This document shows, piece after piece, positions 25,101-34,691 of a DNA stretch of 64,000 bases (position 1 is the first letter of the stretch; each line of letters begins with the position of its first letter). The DNA lies in NCBI RefSeq assembly GCF_048544455.1, contig NC_133532.1:12154948-12218947 (forward strand). The letters are read 5' to 3'. The translations under genes and the position numbers were made by a program. The notes beneath the pieces were generated by a model, which was not told where the DNA came from, searched no databases, and saw nothing but the letters and a program-made list of their open reading frames with translations. Source of the DNA: Silene latifolia. Taxonomy: Eukaryota > Streptophyta > Magnoliopsida > Caryophyllales > Caryophyllaceae.

Positions 25101-25163
25101 AAAGTTATTAGTACTCGTTAAATATGGATCATTAGCCCCTTCTCCTATTTTTAACCTCCACAT
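414..25163 (-). CDS. Oxidosqualene cyclase, beta-amyrin synthase type (OSC1), exons 1-15; 3' end off the window
   Basis: Cyclises 2,3-oxidosqualene to a pentacyclic triterpene, by homology beta-amyrin, at the ER membrane. Exons: 24963-25163, 24643-24828, 24459-24548, 24067-24264, 23890-23974, 23599-23765, 23236-23427, 22942-23055, 22651-22773, 22064-22186, 21676-21774, 6028-6084, 4665-4711, 4307-4450, 2361-2538, 414-488 (the last two pairs are exons 14a/14b and 15). They sum to 2,079 bp or 693 codons with no stop. The start MWRLKIGEG is the family's usual start. The MWCYCR motif, typical of beta-amyrin rather than lupeol synthases, and the catalytic DCTAE acid motif are present. Compared with OSC2, exon 14 is split by a 1.8-kb intron at the Trp of WYGDWG. 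Intron 11 (6085-21675) is swollen by nested transposons. The final two exons, residues about 694-760, should lie left of base 1. Family call sure; exact product and activity inferred. Confidence 0.9.
489..2360. other. OSC1 intron 15 contents
   Basis: AT-rich intron. It holds the foldback element at about 1256-1437 and a diverged direct duplication of about 50 bp (around 1985-2070, core gacaggtttgactagtatat). No coding region is supported here. Confidence 0.5.
1256..1437. mobile_element. Foldback MITE, family B copy 1
   Basis: Ends are inverted copies of about 35 bp (gatatatacaacccattggg / complement at 1405-1436) around an AT-rich centre. The same centre (tttggtattaa, tcaatgcaattaat) and similar ends recur at 21881-22031 in OSC1 intron 10, so this is a family. 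Short target duplication not certain. Confidence 0.6.
3101..3513 (+). mobile_element. Retroposed insert with poly(A) and 10-bp target duplication
   Basis: 413 bp ending in a short A-run and flanked by perfect direct repeats AATATGAGAT (3091-3100 and 3514-3523), the mark of target-primed reverse transcription. It contains a 129-codon open frame (3094-3483) that I do not recognise. It could be a 5'-truncated LINE end or a retroposed transcript fragment. It lies in the extra OSC1 intron between exons 14a and 14b. Confidence 0.6.
3925..4132 (+). mobile_element. SINE (Au/TS-like) with (GTT)n tail
   Basis: The segment with cattcggaaacagcctcttt, ggtaaggctgcgtacatcc, a cytosine-rich stretch and ggggtaatg(GTTGTT)n is the typical 3' body and tail of widespread angiosperm SINEs of this class. 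The 5' boundary is approximate. It sits in the intron between OSC1 exons 14a and 14b. Confidence 0.65.
4820..5929. mobile_element. Non-autonomous Mutator-like element (MULE) in OSC1 intron 12
   Basis: Terminal inverted repeats of about 105 bp and roughly 80% identity (4820-4924 against 5825-5929, both starting gagttaaccc) bracket an AT-rich, non-coding interior. The flanks caaagtaatc (4810-4819) and caaaggaatc (5930-5939) form a 9-10-bp target duplication with one mismatch, as expected for Mutator superfamily elements. No transposase frame is seen. Confidence 0.75.
8247..8500. repeat. CACTA left terminal and subterminal repeats
   Basis: After the 13-bp terminal repeat come several copies, in both orientations, of motifs such as gacatcagtt, aactgatgt and gtacatcagt. 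In En/Spm elements such repeats are binding sites for the element's own DNA-binding protein. Confidence 0.75.
8501..9634. other. CACTA 5' leader region
   Basis: Non-coding leader between the left repeats and the transposase start. It includes a small array of agaagtgtt units (about 9070-9190) and several copies of tttgatcaattta. No open frame here looks real. Confidence 0.5.
9635..12812 (+). CDS. CACTA transposase (TNP2/TPase type), frame broken once
   Basis: Catalyses excision and insertion of the CACTA element. Frame 1 (9635-11431, 598 codons) starts [10 protein letters not shown] with the plant transposase-associated N-terminal domain, including a Cys-rich CPCVKCGN segment, and continues through the tnp2 transposase domain with [11 protein letters not shown] and the [14 protein letters not shown] block. 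Frame 2 (11400-12812) continues it with [11 protein letters not shown], a DUF4218-like region ([14 protein letters not shown]-like text near 11700-11750, [12 protein letters not shown]) and a DUF4216-like C-terminus (PVFRCMWVD). The switch from frame 1 to frame 2 falls at about 11385-11400 without a convincing intron, so a small indel or a sequence error is likely. Family assignment is firm; activity is doubtful. Confidence 0.88.
13109..16578 (+). CDS. CACTA accessory gene with C-terminal Ulp1-like cysteine protease
   Basis: Second gene of the CACTA element. Approximate exons: 13109-13372, 13555-13776, 13860-14125, 14234-14653, about 14772-15032, about 15178-15543, 15652-15810, 15886-15994, 16094-16166, 16259-16359, about 16520-16578. 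The first half is a basic, TNPA/En-Spm-like plant transposon protein (motif [13 protein letters not shown] near 14330-14370). The last five exons form a C48/Ulp1 protease: the expected triad residues are His in EDHWML, Asp in YWFDS and Cys in [10 protein letters not shown]. The frame seems interrupted at an A-run near 14105 and again near 14800, so it may be decayed or mis-sequenced. Exons 1 and 2 are separated by a locally duplicated segment of about 75 bp (13480-13555). Confidence 0.75.
16579..17325. repeat. CACTA right subterminal and terminal repeats
   Basis: After a duplicated 3' untranslated stretch (tatgacgaacgacctttsttgg occurs twice, about 16717 and 16798) come dense copies of gacatcggttt and ccgatgt in both orientations (about 16948-17308), ending in ttttgtagtagtg, the inverted copy of the left end. 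Confidence 0.75.
21266..21480. repeat. Direct repeat near the copia fossil's right edge
   Basis: A segment of about 30 bp containing gtcatttggttatattgtat and ccgttctat occurs at about 21267 and again at about 21449. The stretch between resembles the gttcagtttagctctttt repeats at 6190-6440. The element type is not clear. Confidence 0.5.
21881..22031. mobile_element. Foldback MITE, family B copy 2 (OSC1 intron 10)
   Basis: Ends gataaatagaacc / ggttgtatttatc are inverted, and the centre matches the copy at 1256-1437. Confidence 0.55.
23437..23560 (-). mobile_element. SINE-like fragment filling OSC1 intron 6
   Basis: Shares cagagccttaattccaaaat and gctgacatgaatcatccttt with the copy at 45721-45880, including a (caa)n-type tail on the left side. 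It takes up most of the 171-bp intron. Confidence 0.6.
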
Positions 25164-25377
25164 TGTTATTATTATATTTTTTTTGTTATTATTTTTTTTT
25201 TCAACCAGAACTTTTATTTAGATCAAAACAATTATTATTATTATTTTAAGGGACTTATTATTATTACTATTTTTATTGTTTATTTAATTTATTATACTAT
25301 AAATTCAAATACATACAGCAGAAGCTTTAATTTTTAGACTAAATTGGAAGAGTAGTGATGAGAAGAACACAAACGAC

Positions 25378-25384
25378 TTATATA
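25378..25384 (-). promoter_or_regulatory. Likely TATA box of OSC1
   Basis: Minus-strand TATATAA (plus strand ttatata) lies 215 bp upstream of the OSC1 ATG, so transcription could start near 25350. Inferred from sequence and spacing only. Confidence 0.4.
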
Positions 25385-25789
25385 CAACGAGTATATGTAG
25401 GATTCAGTGAACGGTCAACGTTAGCCAGCGCAACTTAATGATTCTCGTACTAGTGTAATTCAACGTAGTAGTACAGTTTGTTACATTCATAAACCGGTTT
25501 TACCCTTTTATGGAAGTAAATGGCCATTATACCTCTTTTATTTTAATGACTTCATTTCCTTCCAACTCAATTATTTGTTTCAATTTTCTCACTCTGACTA
25601 CCACCACCCGTCAGTGACCATCCACCACCGTACCCTCACCACCGCCTCCTCTGCACCACCGGTCGGTTTTAACGACCTCCTCAGACCGGCCAGCAGACAA
25701 TCTCACAAATCCGCCTCCCACCCCATACATTGTAAAATATGTTACTTAGAATCTATTACTGCAAGAAAATTTGTTGCATTGTAATTCAT

Positions 25790-27070
25790 TTTTAAGCCAA
25801 AAGAAACAGTCCAAGGAACGGTTCACAATTGAATGCATTTCATCGCTTTTTGAAGTGTCATTACAGCAAGCCTAACTTCCAAGCTCTATATCTCAAGTTT
25901 TACTTATGCAAATACGATGATTCTTATGTCATTGGAAAGCTTGGGATCTTAGACAAATCATGGATTTTGAATCACCTCTATATCAGGTCTATAGCTTGAG
26001 TTATGGTCGATGCAAACAGACTACGCATTATTGGACAGCCCATGACCTATGTGAACTAAACGTTAAGTAACTCAATATTTACTCCATGTTTTAGGGTGAT
26101 TATTTTTGGGGGTGAAAGTTAATTTCATTAGCTTTCCAATGAGCTATCATAGGCCTTAATATTCATCCGGAGCTAAGAGATATGGCTCCTAAAAGATGCG
26201 TCAGAATTCCTGAGTTGTTTTCCAACATGGTTTTGGTCCGTCTTTTGTTTTGAGGTCCAGGAGCTTTACAAATGCCAAAGTCATGAAACCAAAGCTTAGA
26301 CTGAATAATTTAGAGAGTTTGGAGCAACTTTATCTAGGGTCACTGGCCCTAAAAATGCAGGATTAAGGAAGTAGCTTAAGGACACATTTTGTGTATCAGA
26401 AATTAAGTTATTTAAGAGAATGGGAGAAATGTCGCTTTCAACGTCCTTCTTTTGGCTAAACAAGGGTTGGGCACGACTTGGGACTCCTTCTAACCTCTTG
26501 TGCTTGAAGATTTGCAGCTGCCAAGGGCCATTCTCCTAAGGCTTACACATCTTATTTGACCTTTAGCAAGCAAATAAATATGAACTCACTTTATTACTTT
26601 ATGTTTTATGCTTTATTGTTTTCTAGTCTTTATATTCAGTTTGTGTAAGACAAAATAGCTGTTATTTTGTGCTTTTGTAAGGCACTTTCGTGGCCCTTAG
26701 ATCTAGAATGAATGATGGAGATTGTATTGCCTTGGTCTATATAAACCAAGCAAACCTAATGTAACAATCAAATTTGAGTTGCTGAAAAAAAAAACCAAGT
26801 TTGAAAACTGAGTTTTCTACTTAAAATTCTTCTTGCTTAGTGCGGAAAACCCTCCATTTTCTTAGTGCTTTGGGGCGAAATTTAGACTTTACTTCGTGAT
26901 CGGACGAGATTCCTAGTCTTAGGCTTCGCCTAAGTCATATCCTTGTTTAGTTCATTGTTTTTCGTGTCCATTTGAGTAACAAACACAACCTGTTTTCGAA
27001 TCCAATTCTGTCCAAAATCGAGTTCTTGACGTTTTACTTCAATTACTCTGTACCACTTTTAGAGGGCGGC
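25790..27070. repeat. Unclassified, LTR-like block
   Basis: A non-coding 1.3-kb block with text such as ctcaagttttacttatgcaa and cattggaaagcttgg and a TATA-like ctatataaacc near 26738 resembles an LTR or other dispersed repeat, but I cannot find paired ends or a target duplication. Low confidence. Confidence 0.3.
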
Positions 27071-27088
27071 TAAATGTTCATGATTTGT

Positions 27089-27119
<31 letters not shown>

Positions 27120-27605
27120 GAAATGTTCATGATTTGTTGATTTGCTTGGATAAGAGCAAAAATTGTTAAAAAACAATGGTCTTCAAGAGAAAAGACGGAT
27201 GCTTTCTAAAGAACATCTCTTTTCTAGAGTTAAAAATTTGTTAAAAAACAATGGTCTTCAAGAGTAAAACAATGTGTTACCCTTTCATGGAATTTTGATC
27301 TTTTTTTATTATAAAAATAATGTAAATAGAAATATGATTGATTGTTTCCATGAATTACGTTGCCATTTTGCTGGATTTTCTCTAACAATTTCCTCACCTA
27401 AATCCAAATTGTAAGGGTAACCTTGTCAACTTCCAATGCTCATTAGTTCGTTCTAACCCAATGAAAATTGGAAGAAACTATTGCACTCCACTCCACTCCA
27501 ATAGAATCTTGAGGAACTTCGAGAAGATCAAAATATTGAACAATGAATTGCAAATTGTTATTCTATTCTTTAGCGTTTGGCTCATAATTAAAAATCACAA
27601 ATTCT

Positions 27606-27773
27606 CATTTGTGATGGCAATATCCGTCACAAGCTTGTGACGGATACCGTTTTCTCTCACAAAATACCCATTGAGAGCTGAGTGGGAAGCACATGGGGGG
27701 TGCCCCACCTTGTCCCCTCTCCCTTTTTGTGAGAGGTCACAAGCTTGTGACGGGATTAGCCCGTCACAAGCAA
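27606..27773. mobile_element. MITE with cacaagcttgtgacgg inverted ends, copy 1
   Basis: About 35-bp inverted ends, each itself palindromic (tccgtcacaagcttgtgacg), around a GC-richer centre. A related, inverted copy is at 53910-54078. Confidence 0.65.
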
Positions 27774-27991
27774 GACTAGTTGATTAAAAATTATCGGGTG
27801 GCCCCCTAACACTCTATGAAAAAGAAGATATGATTCCATGTTTCGACTAATTGGTACATACGTTCTCTTTACATTACTTAAGTACATCTCAGAACCCAAA
27901 AAAATACATGTAAAAAGAAAATTCTCGTAATTTTTTCATATCTAATTTATTAGGTCTTAATAGTTTATCGAAAGTTTTATTCTAGGAATAA

Positions 27992-30900
27992 TTAATATGA
28001 TTTCAAGAGAACATGGGTTCTGTATTCAGCGATCGCCCACATTGGATAAATATTCCTGTACATGGGGTAGTGTAACATACAATTCTTCATGAAAACTCCC
28101 GTAATTTCCTGTTTACGTCAATTAATTTAATTAGAATTATGTAGAATATCTACTACGTAAGAAGGAAATTATAAAAACGGTTAAATTATTTGCTTATTTT
28201 ATTTACCTGTTGAGGAAAATCGCCATTTTCAAGTTGTGAGTTGATCAAAAGTTTTGCTGCACGGTGTAACGGAGTTGGATCCCTCTCCATCTGAAATCAA
28301 ATTCGAAATACAAATTATACTCGAATTCTAATAGACCTAAACTAATAAAATGCTCGTATATACGGAGTAGTAATAAAAATCGACATTGTATACCTGTCTA
28401 GTATAAATGAGTCCCATTAACGCCCACGCAGTCTGAGTTAAATTTGATGCTCCCTCAAGTGACACAAAGTCCTGTTTTTAATGAATCACAATTGACAATT
28501 ACATATCACGCGTACTCGGGTACTAGCGATTATGGGTTCCCTCGTCATCCAAAATAAAATAAAATTAAAGAGTACCTTTTTAGGGCATGAAATATAGCTC
28601 TCTCCCCAGCCACCATCTTCCTTTTGAGATGTAAGTAGAAAATCAACTCCCTTCCTAATAGCTTCACAGTTTGAGTATGATTTCCCAGCTGCTGTTAATC
28701 CTCCTAACGCGAACCATGTCCCGTATGTGAAGCATACTCCCCAGTTTCCGTACCACGAACCATTAGGATACTGAGTGTCCTCGAGGTATTCAGACGCTTT
28801 CACTATAAAATTTTCGATTTCCTTCTTCCTATGGCCAGGATATAGTTTTTTGAATAGTACTAAAGCCTGAATTGCTGAACCAGTACATTCCACATACCTA
28901 CAATAAGTGCAATTTTGTCACAACAATGCCAATTTATATATATACTGAGTATATGCAATAGAGACGGCTAGTAGTAAAAATCACTTACTCATGCTCGATG
29001 ACAATGTCCGCGAAAAACTCTGTTGGGTTTAGAAGCTGGAGATTGTGTAACCGAAAAATTGTCAATTTCATGTATTTAAACTAAAAATCAATTAAACTAT
29101 GTGACCTTCGGCTAATTTTCCTTACTTAAAATGTATAACATGGGATCAGGTCGTTATATGTTGTACAACGTATTAGTTACTTAAGATGTATAACATGAGA
29201 TCAGGTCGTTACTTCCTCCATTCCACTAAGATCATTCTATTTGACTTTTTAAAGTCAAAGTATCATCTTGGAGACCGTAAAAAGTCAAGCAGGAAGATCA
29301 CAGTGAAATGGAGGGAGTAGATGTTAATTAGTTACCTCCAACCATGCTTGTGCTCCAGCTGGTTCCCAGGCTGATAATCCTCCATTTTCACTCTGCATTT
29401 TTATAAAAATTTAATTAAGGTAATTAAACGACTCGATGAAATGCTTGTAGTTGGTAAGTGAGGGGATGTGTACCTGAAGGGAAAGCAGGACATTAACAGA
29501 ATCATAAAGTAGTTCAGGATCCATCTTTTCTCCAACAATTTCAGGATTCATTGTTGATAATATCAAGCAGCACTTCATAAATAACACACAAATTAAATTA
29601 ATCATGTATTAAGACATGCTTATGGATTGAATAATTTCCTAATAATGTTATATTGTTAGTGTTGTTTTACCTTGAGTCCTTCTGCAGTACAGTCAGACAC
29701 TTGCCACCCGTGGTCTTGATCGGAGAAAGTCCATGATCCTTTTGATATATGACGATGCATGCTCTTAAAATCGCCTGATGGATTGTCTTTCACCTAAAAT
29801 TTTCACATAAATTCATATTTGCTTTGTCCAAACCCCCAAACGGCCTAACCGGCTATCACCGAGTAAAGGGGATAATATACCTGTGACTCTTTGATGAAAA
29901 AGTGGCCTTTCTTAAGTGCAGGTCCAATATCATCAAGACTTAGATTTGTAGCCAACAAAGCTTGGACCGCGAAACCACAGTCCCATTGCTGACTTCCAAA
30001 ACTCTGCATATGCATCTCATATTTATCATATTACTGTATTAACTTGATTTTTTTGTGTGAAGAGAGTCATTATAATTCGCGACTTAATTACCTGCATCTT
30101 AAGTCCATCCTCGGCAATCCATATATAATCGGGAACTCTAGCTAGATGTTTCTTGAAACAAATCCCATTCGGGTCTTCAACCCAACAAGCTAACATACAT
30201 AATACCTGCAATCATTAAATTTCGGACATGAGCACATGACGCCTTTAGAACGGTCTGTGAGTAGTAGCAATAAAAATTTATTGCGTACCTTCTCAACGCT
30301 TCCAATGGTTATGTATCGACTGTTCTCATCTTCATAATGTATGTGATTCATGGTTACTTGTAACGCCCTTTCACGTACCAATTTGTTAAAAGGCCAACGC
30401 GTAAGCAGAGGCTCAGTAAAGATGTAAAGAGTATCCCACATTAAATCTTGAATCAACGGGTGAGGGTAGTAAAGATCCTCCTACATCAATCGATTACATA
30501 AATTACCTTCACTAACAATGAGTCGGAATATCAGTAGTGTTGAATGAAATCGATTGGTTTAATTTAACTTACAGGTGCACATAAATGACGAACTTTTTTC
30601 CACTTGATTTGCTCATAGGGTTCATTAAAGAGTTCCTCTCTAAGTTGCATGATGAGAGGTGTTATTGGACCGATGAACCTCTTCCCGTATAAGTATGACA
30701 TTGGCATGTAAACCATCCGGCAATAACACCACATTTTTGCTGCACGGTTTTAAAACTAGTTCAGTAATGATTTTTATATGAACGATTTTATACAAAAACT
30801 CTGGTACAAGACCGTCTTATAGTTGTTATAGCGAAAATAACCTGGATACATGGGCATGAAAGAAGGGAGGATCCAAAACTCAGGCGGCATTGGGTTGCTT

Positions 30901-33900
30901 CCGGACCAATCAAATAGACCAAGTATCTACAAACATAAACATATGATATATAGAGAGTTAGAGACCATGAGTTATGAGTATTGAGCCGACCGAAAGTGTG
31001 ACATATGATAATTGTTGTATGTATGACTTACAGAAAGCCAAGTCTTGCCCCAAGAGGGAATGTGAGTAACACTACCATGGTCAAGGATCCATTTACGAGC
31101 TCTAGGACACGCATTGTCGTCTCCTTCATCAGGACCAACTCCTAGCATTCGCAAACATATGTAGTTGAGCGCGGTACAGAACATGGTGCTGTGACCTTCA
31201 ATGTGCAATCCCCATCCTCCATCTTCATTCTGTTTATGGGGCAGAATAATGGCCAACAATCAGCTCATTTAATTTGTTCATGACTCATAATCATAATGTA
31301 ATCATTTGTTCTTACAATCGAAACTAACAAGAATCATTGCGTTCTCAACTCAATCCACATGTAAGTGTCCCACATTGGAGAATTGGTTTTAGACTGAAAC
31401 CCTCTTGGACTTGTATTGTGGACTCTTTCTCTTTCTTTCGGGTAGGGCCCAGTCCCATTGAATTTAACAAGAAGATCAAATTCCCCCGTTGTTGAATACT
31501 TGAATATAACTCTTACAATTTAAAATGAAAGTGATAAGACGAACCTGATGATAGTAAATGCTGCGAAGAATTTCTTGGCGATGATGTATCGAAAAAACAG
31601 AGTTGAGATGTCCTGTAATGTACAGGCAAAAAACCTGCATGGCATATAAATTTACATTTATTATTCATTAGCTTGTCGACTTCCTAGTACAATCAACTTG
31701 TAAAACACAGTTATTAAGACTAACCAAGGGAGGCAGGAAAAACTGAGGGCCGGCGATTTCAGCAGGCCAATGACCGTGGTCAGACTGCAGAGCGGTGAAG
31801 AGATTGACGGCCCTCTTAAGCGTCGTGGTGGCACTTTCGTATGTGATCTCCTCATCATCTCCCACCTTCACTTGTGGTATGGTTTGCTTGAAGTTTTTCT
31901 CTCTTAAGAACTGCATTTCATAGACGTGTATGAGTTTGTCGTAAATAAGATCTTAACTCCAGTTTTACAATAGCATTAGTACAACCAACATACATCTAAC
32001 TAAGCTTATACGTGTTTTTTCCTGAGCTTTTTCTAAATTTTATCTTTGGTATGTTTAAATAGATGAGTTCAGAAACTTTACAATAAAACTTATACGAGTA
32101 ATCTTTAAGACAAAACTGGTAAACTTTATTATAAATCTCAAATATTAAACCGCCCGTTGTACTACAAGTCTACAAGTCTACACCTATATTTTAATATTTT
32201 CAAATACTACTCCCTCCGTCCCGGTCACTTGTTGTCCTTTTCCATTTTGGGGTGTCTCAGTCATTTGTTGTCCTTTCTATTTTAGGAATACATTTGATGA
32301 ACAATTTGCTCATTCACACTCAATTTGATCCACATGTCATTTAGTAATTGACTCTCCCCTTTTTTTTTGAGTAACATGTGCAAAAACAAAAGGACAATGA
32401 AAACGATAAGGAGGAGAGTACTTATTTAGACAAAAAGATAATAAATTTTAATATTTTAATATTTTTTTTTGTGGTGGTGCTTTTTGATACTTGGTAGAGT
32501 CTAGACCTGGCAAATCGGGTCAACAGGCCGGGTTCGGGTCGGATCATTTTGGGTCGGGTCATTTCGGGTTTACGGGTCTGTTTCGGGTTTGTTGGTCGGG
32601 TTATTTTGGGTCAAGCGGATCGGGTAATTTCGGGTCGGGTCATTTTCGGGTCAGTGATTAAGAAGGAAAAAGGCATTTCAAGTTTTTTTGGGCCGATTAA
32701 AGTTATGTTTTGTCGGGTCATTTTCGGGTTGGGTAGTTTCGAGTCGGGTTAATACGGGTCTATGAAAGCTCGGGTCATTTTCGGGTCGGGTCGGGTTAAT
32801 TCGGGTTTCGGATGTCATTCGGGTGCGGCAGTTCGGGTCTCGGGTCAGCCTTTTCGGGTCGGGTCAATCGGGTCGGGTTGATTTTGCCAGGTCTACTTGA
32901 TAGTTGGTACACATTTGTAACTACTTGACTGAGACATTTGTGATGCATTTTTTTGTATATTATTAATTTTATTATTGTATATACCACGGGGTGCACGAGG
33001 ATCGTTCTCTTACCGCACTTCCATGTAACACAATTTCATGGCCCCTTTCCTTAACCAAAACCTATTGCGTGTGATCTGACCGTCTGTTCAAAGAGACGCA
33101 TCTTATATTTATACGTCCATTTTCTTATAGGACTCCGTACTCATCTTCTCTGGGATAACGTAAAATTTTGTGATTGTTGTTAATTAGTATAAACAACAAT
33201 ATTTAACCTATTAAATATCGACATTTGTAAATTCTCACACACTCGTTAAAATATTAAATATCGACATTTGTGATGCATTTTTTTCATTATTGAGAAACAA
33301 GTACTGTATTTCCAACCTAGTTAAAATGTGTAGATGGACTGCGTCAAATTTGTCCTAAATTAAGTACATTTTGCCTAATAGTGAGTGATTCATGAATGAA
33401 TCTCAATGGCGTTAAAAGCCAAAAAAAGTGCTACTCGTATTTAACCTAGTACTCTACTACTGCATAACTGTATCGGTAGTATTTGGTTGCTTTTTTTTGG
33501 CAAAATAAAGGCATTTAAAATTTCTAAAAGCTTTGATTGTCTACATAATGGGGAGATTGAATAACCTACTTCCCCTAGGTAGTCAACAATTCTTATGCAA
33601 TTCAATTCCTACATCTGCAATCAAATGACTTTTCCGAATTAATGTAAATTCGTCTACAGTAAAATAATTCACATGAAATGAATTTTCCGTTATTAGTTCA
33701 ATTCCATGATCAACCAAACGATACCTAATTTTTACTCCTTATTTAAGACAAATTAGAATTGAACTATGTTTACCAAGATTGTTGGACTGCTAATTAACTT
33801 GCAAATAAATACTGTACTAGACTAATGTCAAAAGGCTAATTAATTGCATTGTTGGTTGGTTATAGATATGCAAATAATTATACCATCTTTAATCCTTATT

Positions 33901-34531
33901 ATCGGTGACCTTTTTAATTTTAATTTTTTTTGACAAACTCCATTTAATTAAGACTTTAATCATCATGACATCATCTTATATTTTTTGTTAGAAATTATTC
34001 GGACTACATAGTACGGAGTAATGTTTATCTATACAAACTTGAAGAGATTTTAAAAATCATAATTAAGTAAAGATATTCCACAAAACATGATTATCAATAA
34101 CTTTGTAAAAAAGCTCAAGGTTTAATACAAACATTAAGAGGGCGCTGAATAATTTCACGACTCGCCCAATGAAATTTCCAGGTCATCTAATCCAAGTGCC
34201 AGTTCGAAATTTCATATTTTAAAAGGTATATATATTTTCCAACACAATGCTGATCGACATAACAAGTTCAAGCACTCAAAACATACATACAACTACTACC
34301 CGATGAAGAACCTGGAACTGAAACACAAACCTGAAGACGCCATAGAAGATCACCACAAGGCTTAACTTGAAACCGGTTTCGATAAAAGTTAAGACGAGCT
34401 TCTTCAACCTCTTGAATAGCCTCAGAAGTACCATAATCAGGGTCAAACTCCCATGTTTGACGTCCTACAAAGTTATTAGTACTCCATAAATAAGGATCAT
34501 TAGCCCCTTCTCCTAGCTTTAACCTCCACAT
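27992..34531 (-). CDS. Beta-amyrin synthase-type oxidosqualene cyclase (OSC2), complete
   Basis: Cyclises 2,3-oxidosqualene, by homology to beta-amyrin, at the ER membrane; first committed step of oleanane triterpenes. Exons: 34331-34531, 31725-31910, 31545-31634, 31032-31229, 30842-30926, 30573-30739, 30289-30480, 30092-30205, 29881-30003, 29671-29793, 29474-29572, 29336-29392, 28989-29035, 28576-28897, 28394-28471, 28207-28290, 27992-28108. They total 2,283 bp, 760 residues plus TAA, the usual family length. MWCYCR is at residues 256-261 and the catalytic DCTAE at 486-490; QW-type repeats include QNEDGGWG and QKEDGGWG. All 17 exons join in frame with GT-AG sites. Exon 14 is one piece where OSC1 has an intron. 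OSC2 and OSC1 are clearly tandem duplicates with equal exon lengths (exon 15 differs by one codon). Beta-amyrin product is inferred from MWCYCR; other products cannot be excluded. Confidence 0.95.
29212..29317. mobile_element. Short Stowaway-like MITE next to OSC2 exon 12
   Basis: 106 bp with inverted ends (cttcctccattccact / complement) and TA on both sides (29210-29211, 29318-29319). It lies 18 bp inside intron 12 from the splice donor. Confidence 0.75.
32210..32418. mobile_element. Stowaway-like MITE in OSC2 intron 1
   Basis: 209 bp starting ctccctccgtcccggtcact, with TA at 32208-32209 and 32419-32420. Internal tcatttgttgtcctttctat matches the family seen near 54103 and 36900. Confidence 0.7.
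32500..32905. repeat. Degenerate gggtcgggt array inside inverted ends
   Basis: About 380 bp of imperfect gggtcgggtcatttcgggtt units. The ends tagacctggcaaatc (about 32502) and ttttgccaggtcta (about 32883) are inverted, so the array is probably the body of a small transposon in OSC2 intron 1. Confidence 0.6.
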
Positions 34532-34684
34532 TATTTTACGTCTCCGTATGAATCGTACTATAATATATTTTTCGTAAAATTAATTACGTGGAATAAAATT
34601 CCTGAGTAAAAAAGCCAAGTGTTATGAATTTAGGAAAATTTTGAGTATTTTTTTCTATGTATATTTAGAGAAATGAGTGTGTTG

Positions 34685-34691
34685 TATATAT
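34685..34691 (-). promoter_or_regulatory. Likely TATA box of OSC2
   Basis: Minus-strand TATATAC lies about 154 bp upstream of the OSC2 ATG. OSC1 has a comparable box at about 215 bp. Inferred from sequence and spacing only. Confidence 0.35.

Larger units (their letters stand above)
25164..27991. other. Spacer between OSC1 promoter and OSC2 3' end
   Basis: Holds the OSC1 5' region, the repeat-like block at 25790-27070, a long T-run (about 27088-27115) inside a short direct duplication (aaatgttcatgatttgtt), a duplicated caatggtcttcaagag segment (27174, 27249) and the MITE at 27606-27773. A 69-codon frame at 25575-25784 is low-complexity and not supported as a gene. Confidence 0.5.

Noticed and set aside
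25575-25784. 69-codon open frame upstream of OSC1
   Set aside because: Low-complexity, histidine/threonine-rich translation with no family resemblance; it lies in the OSC1 upstream region.
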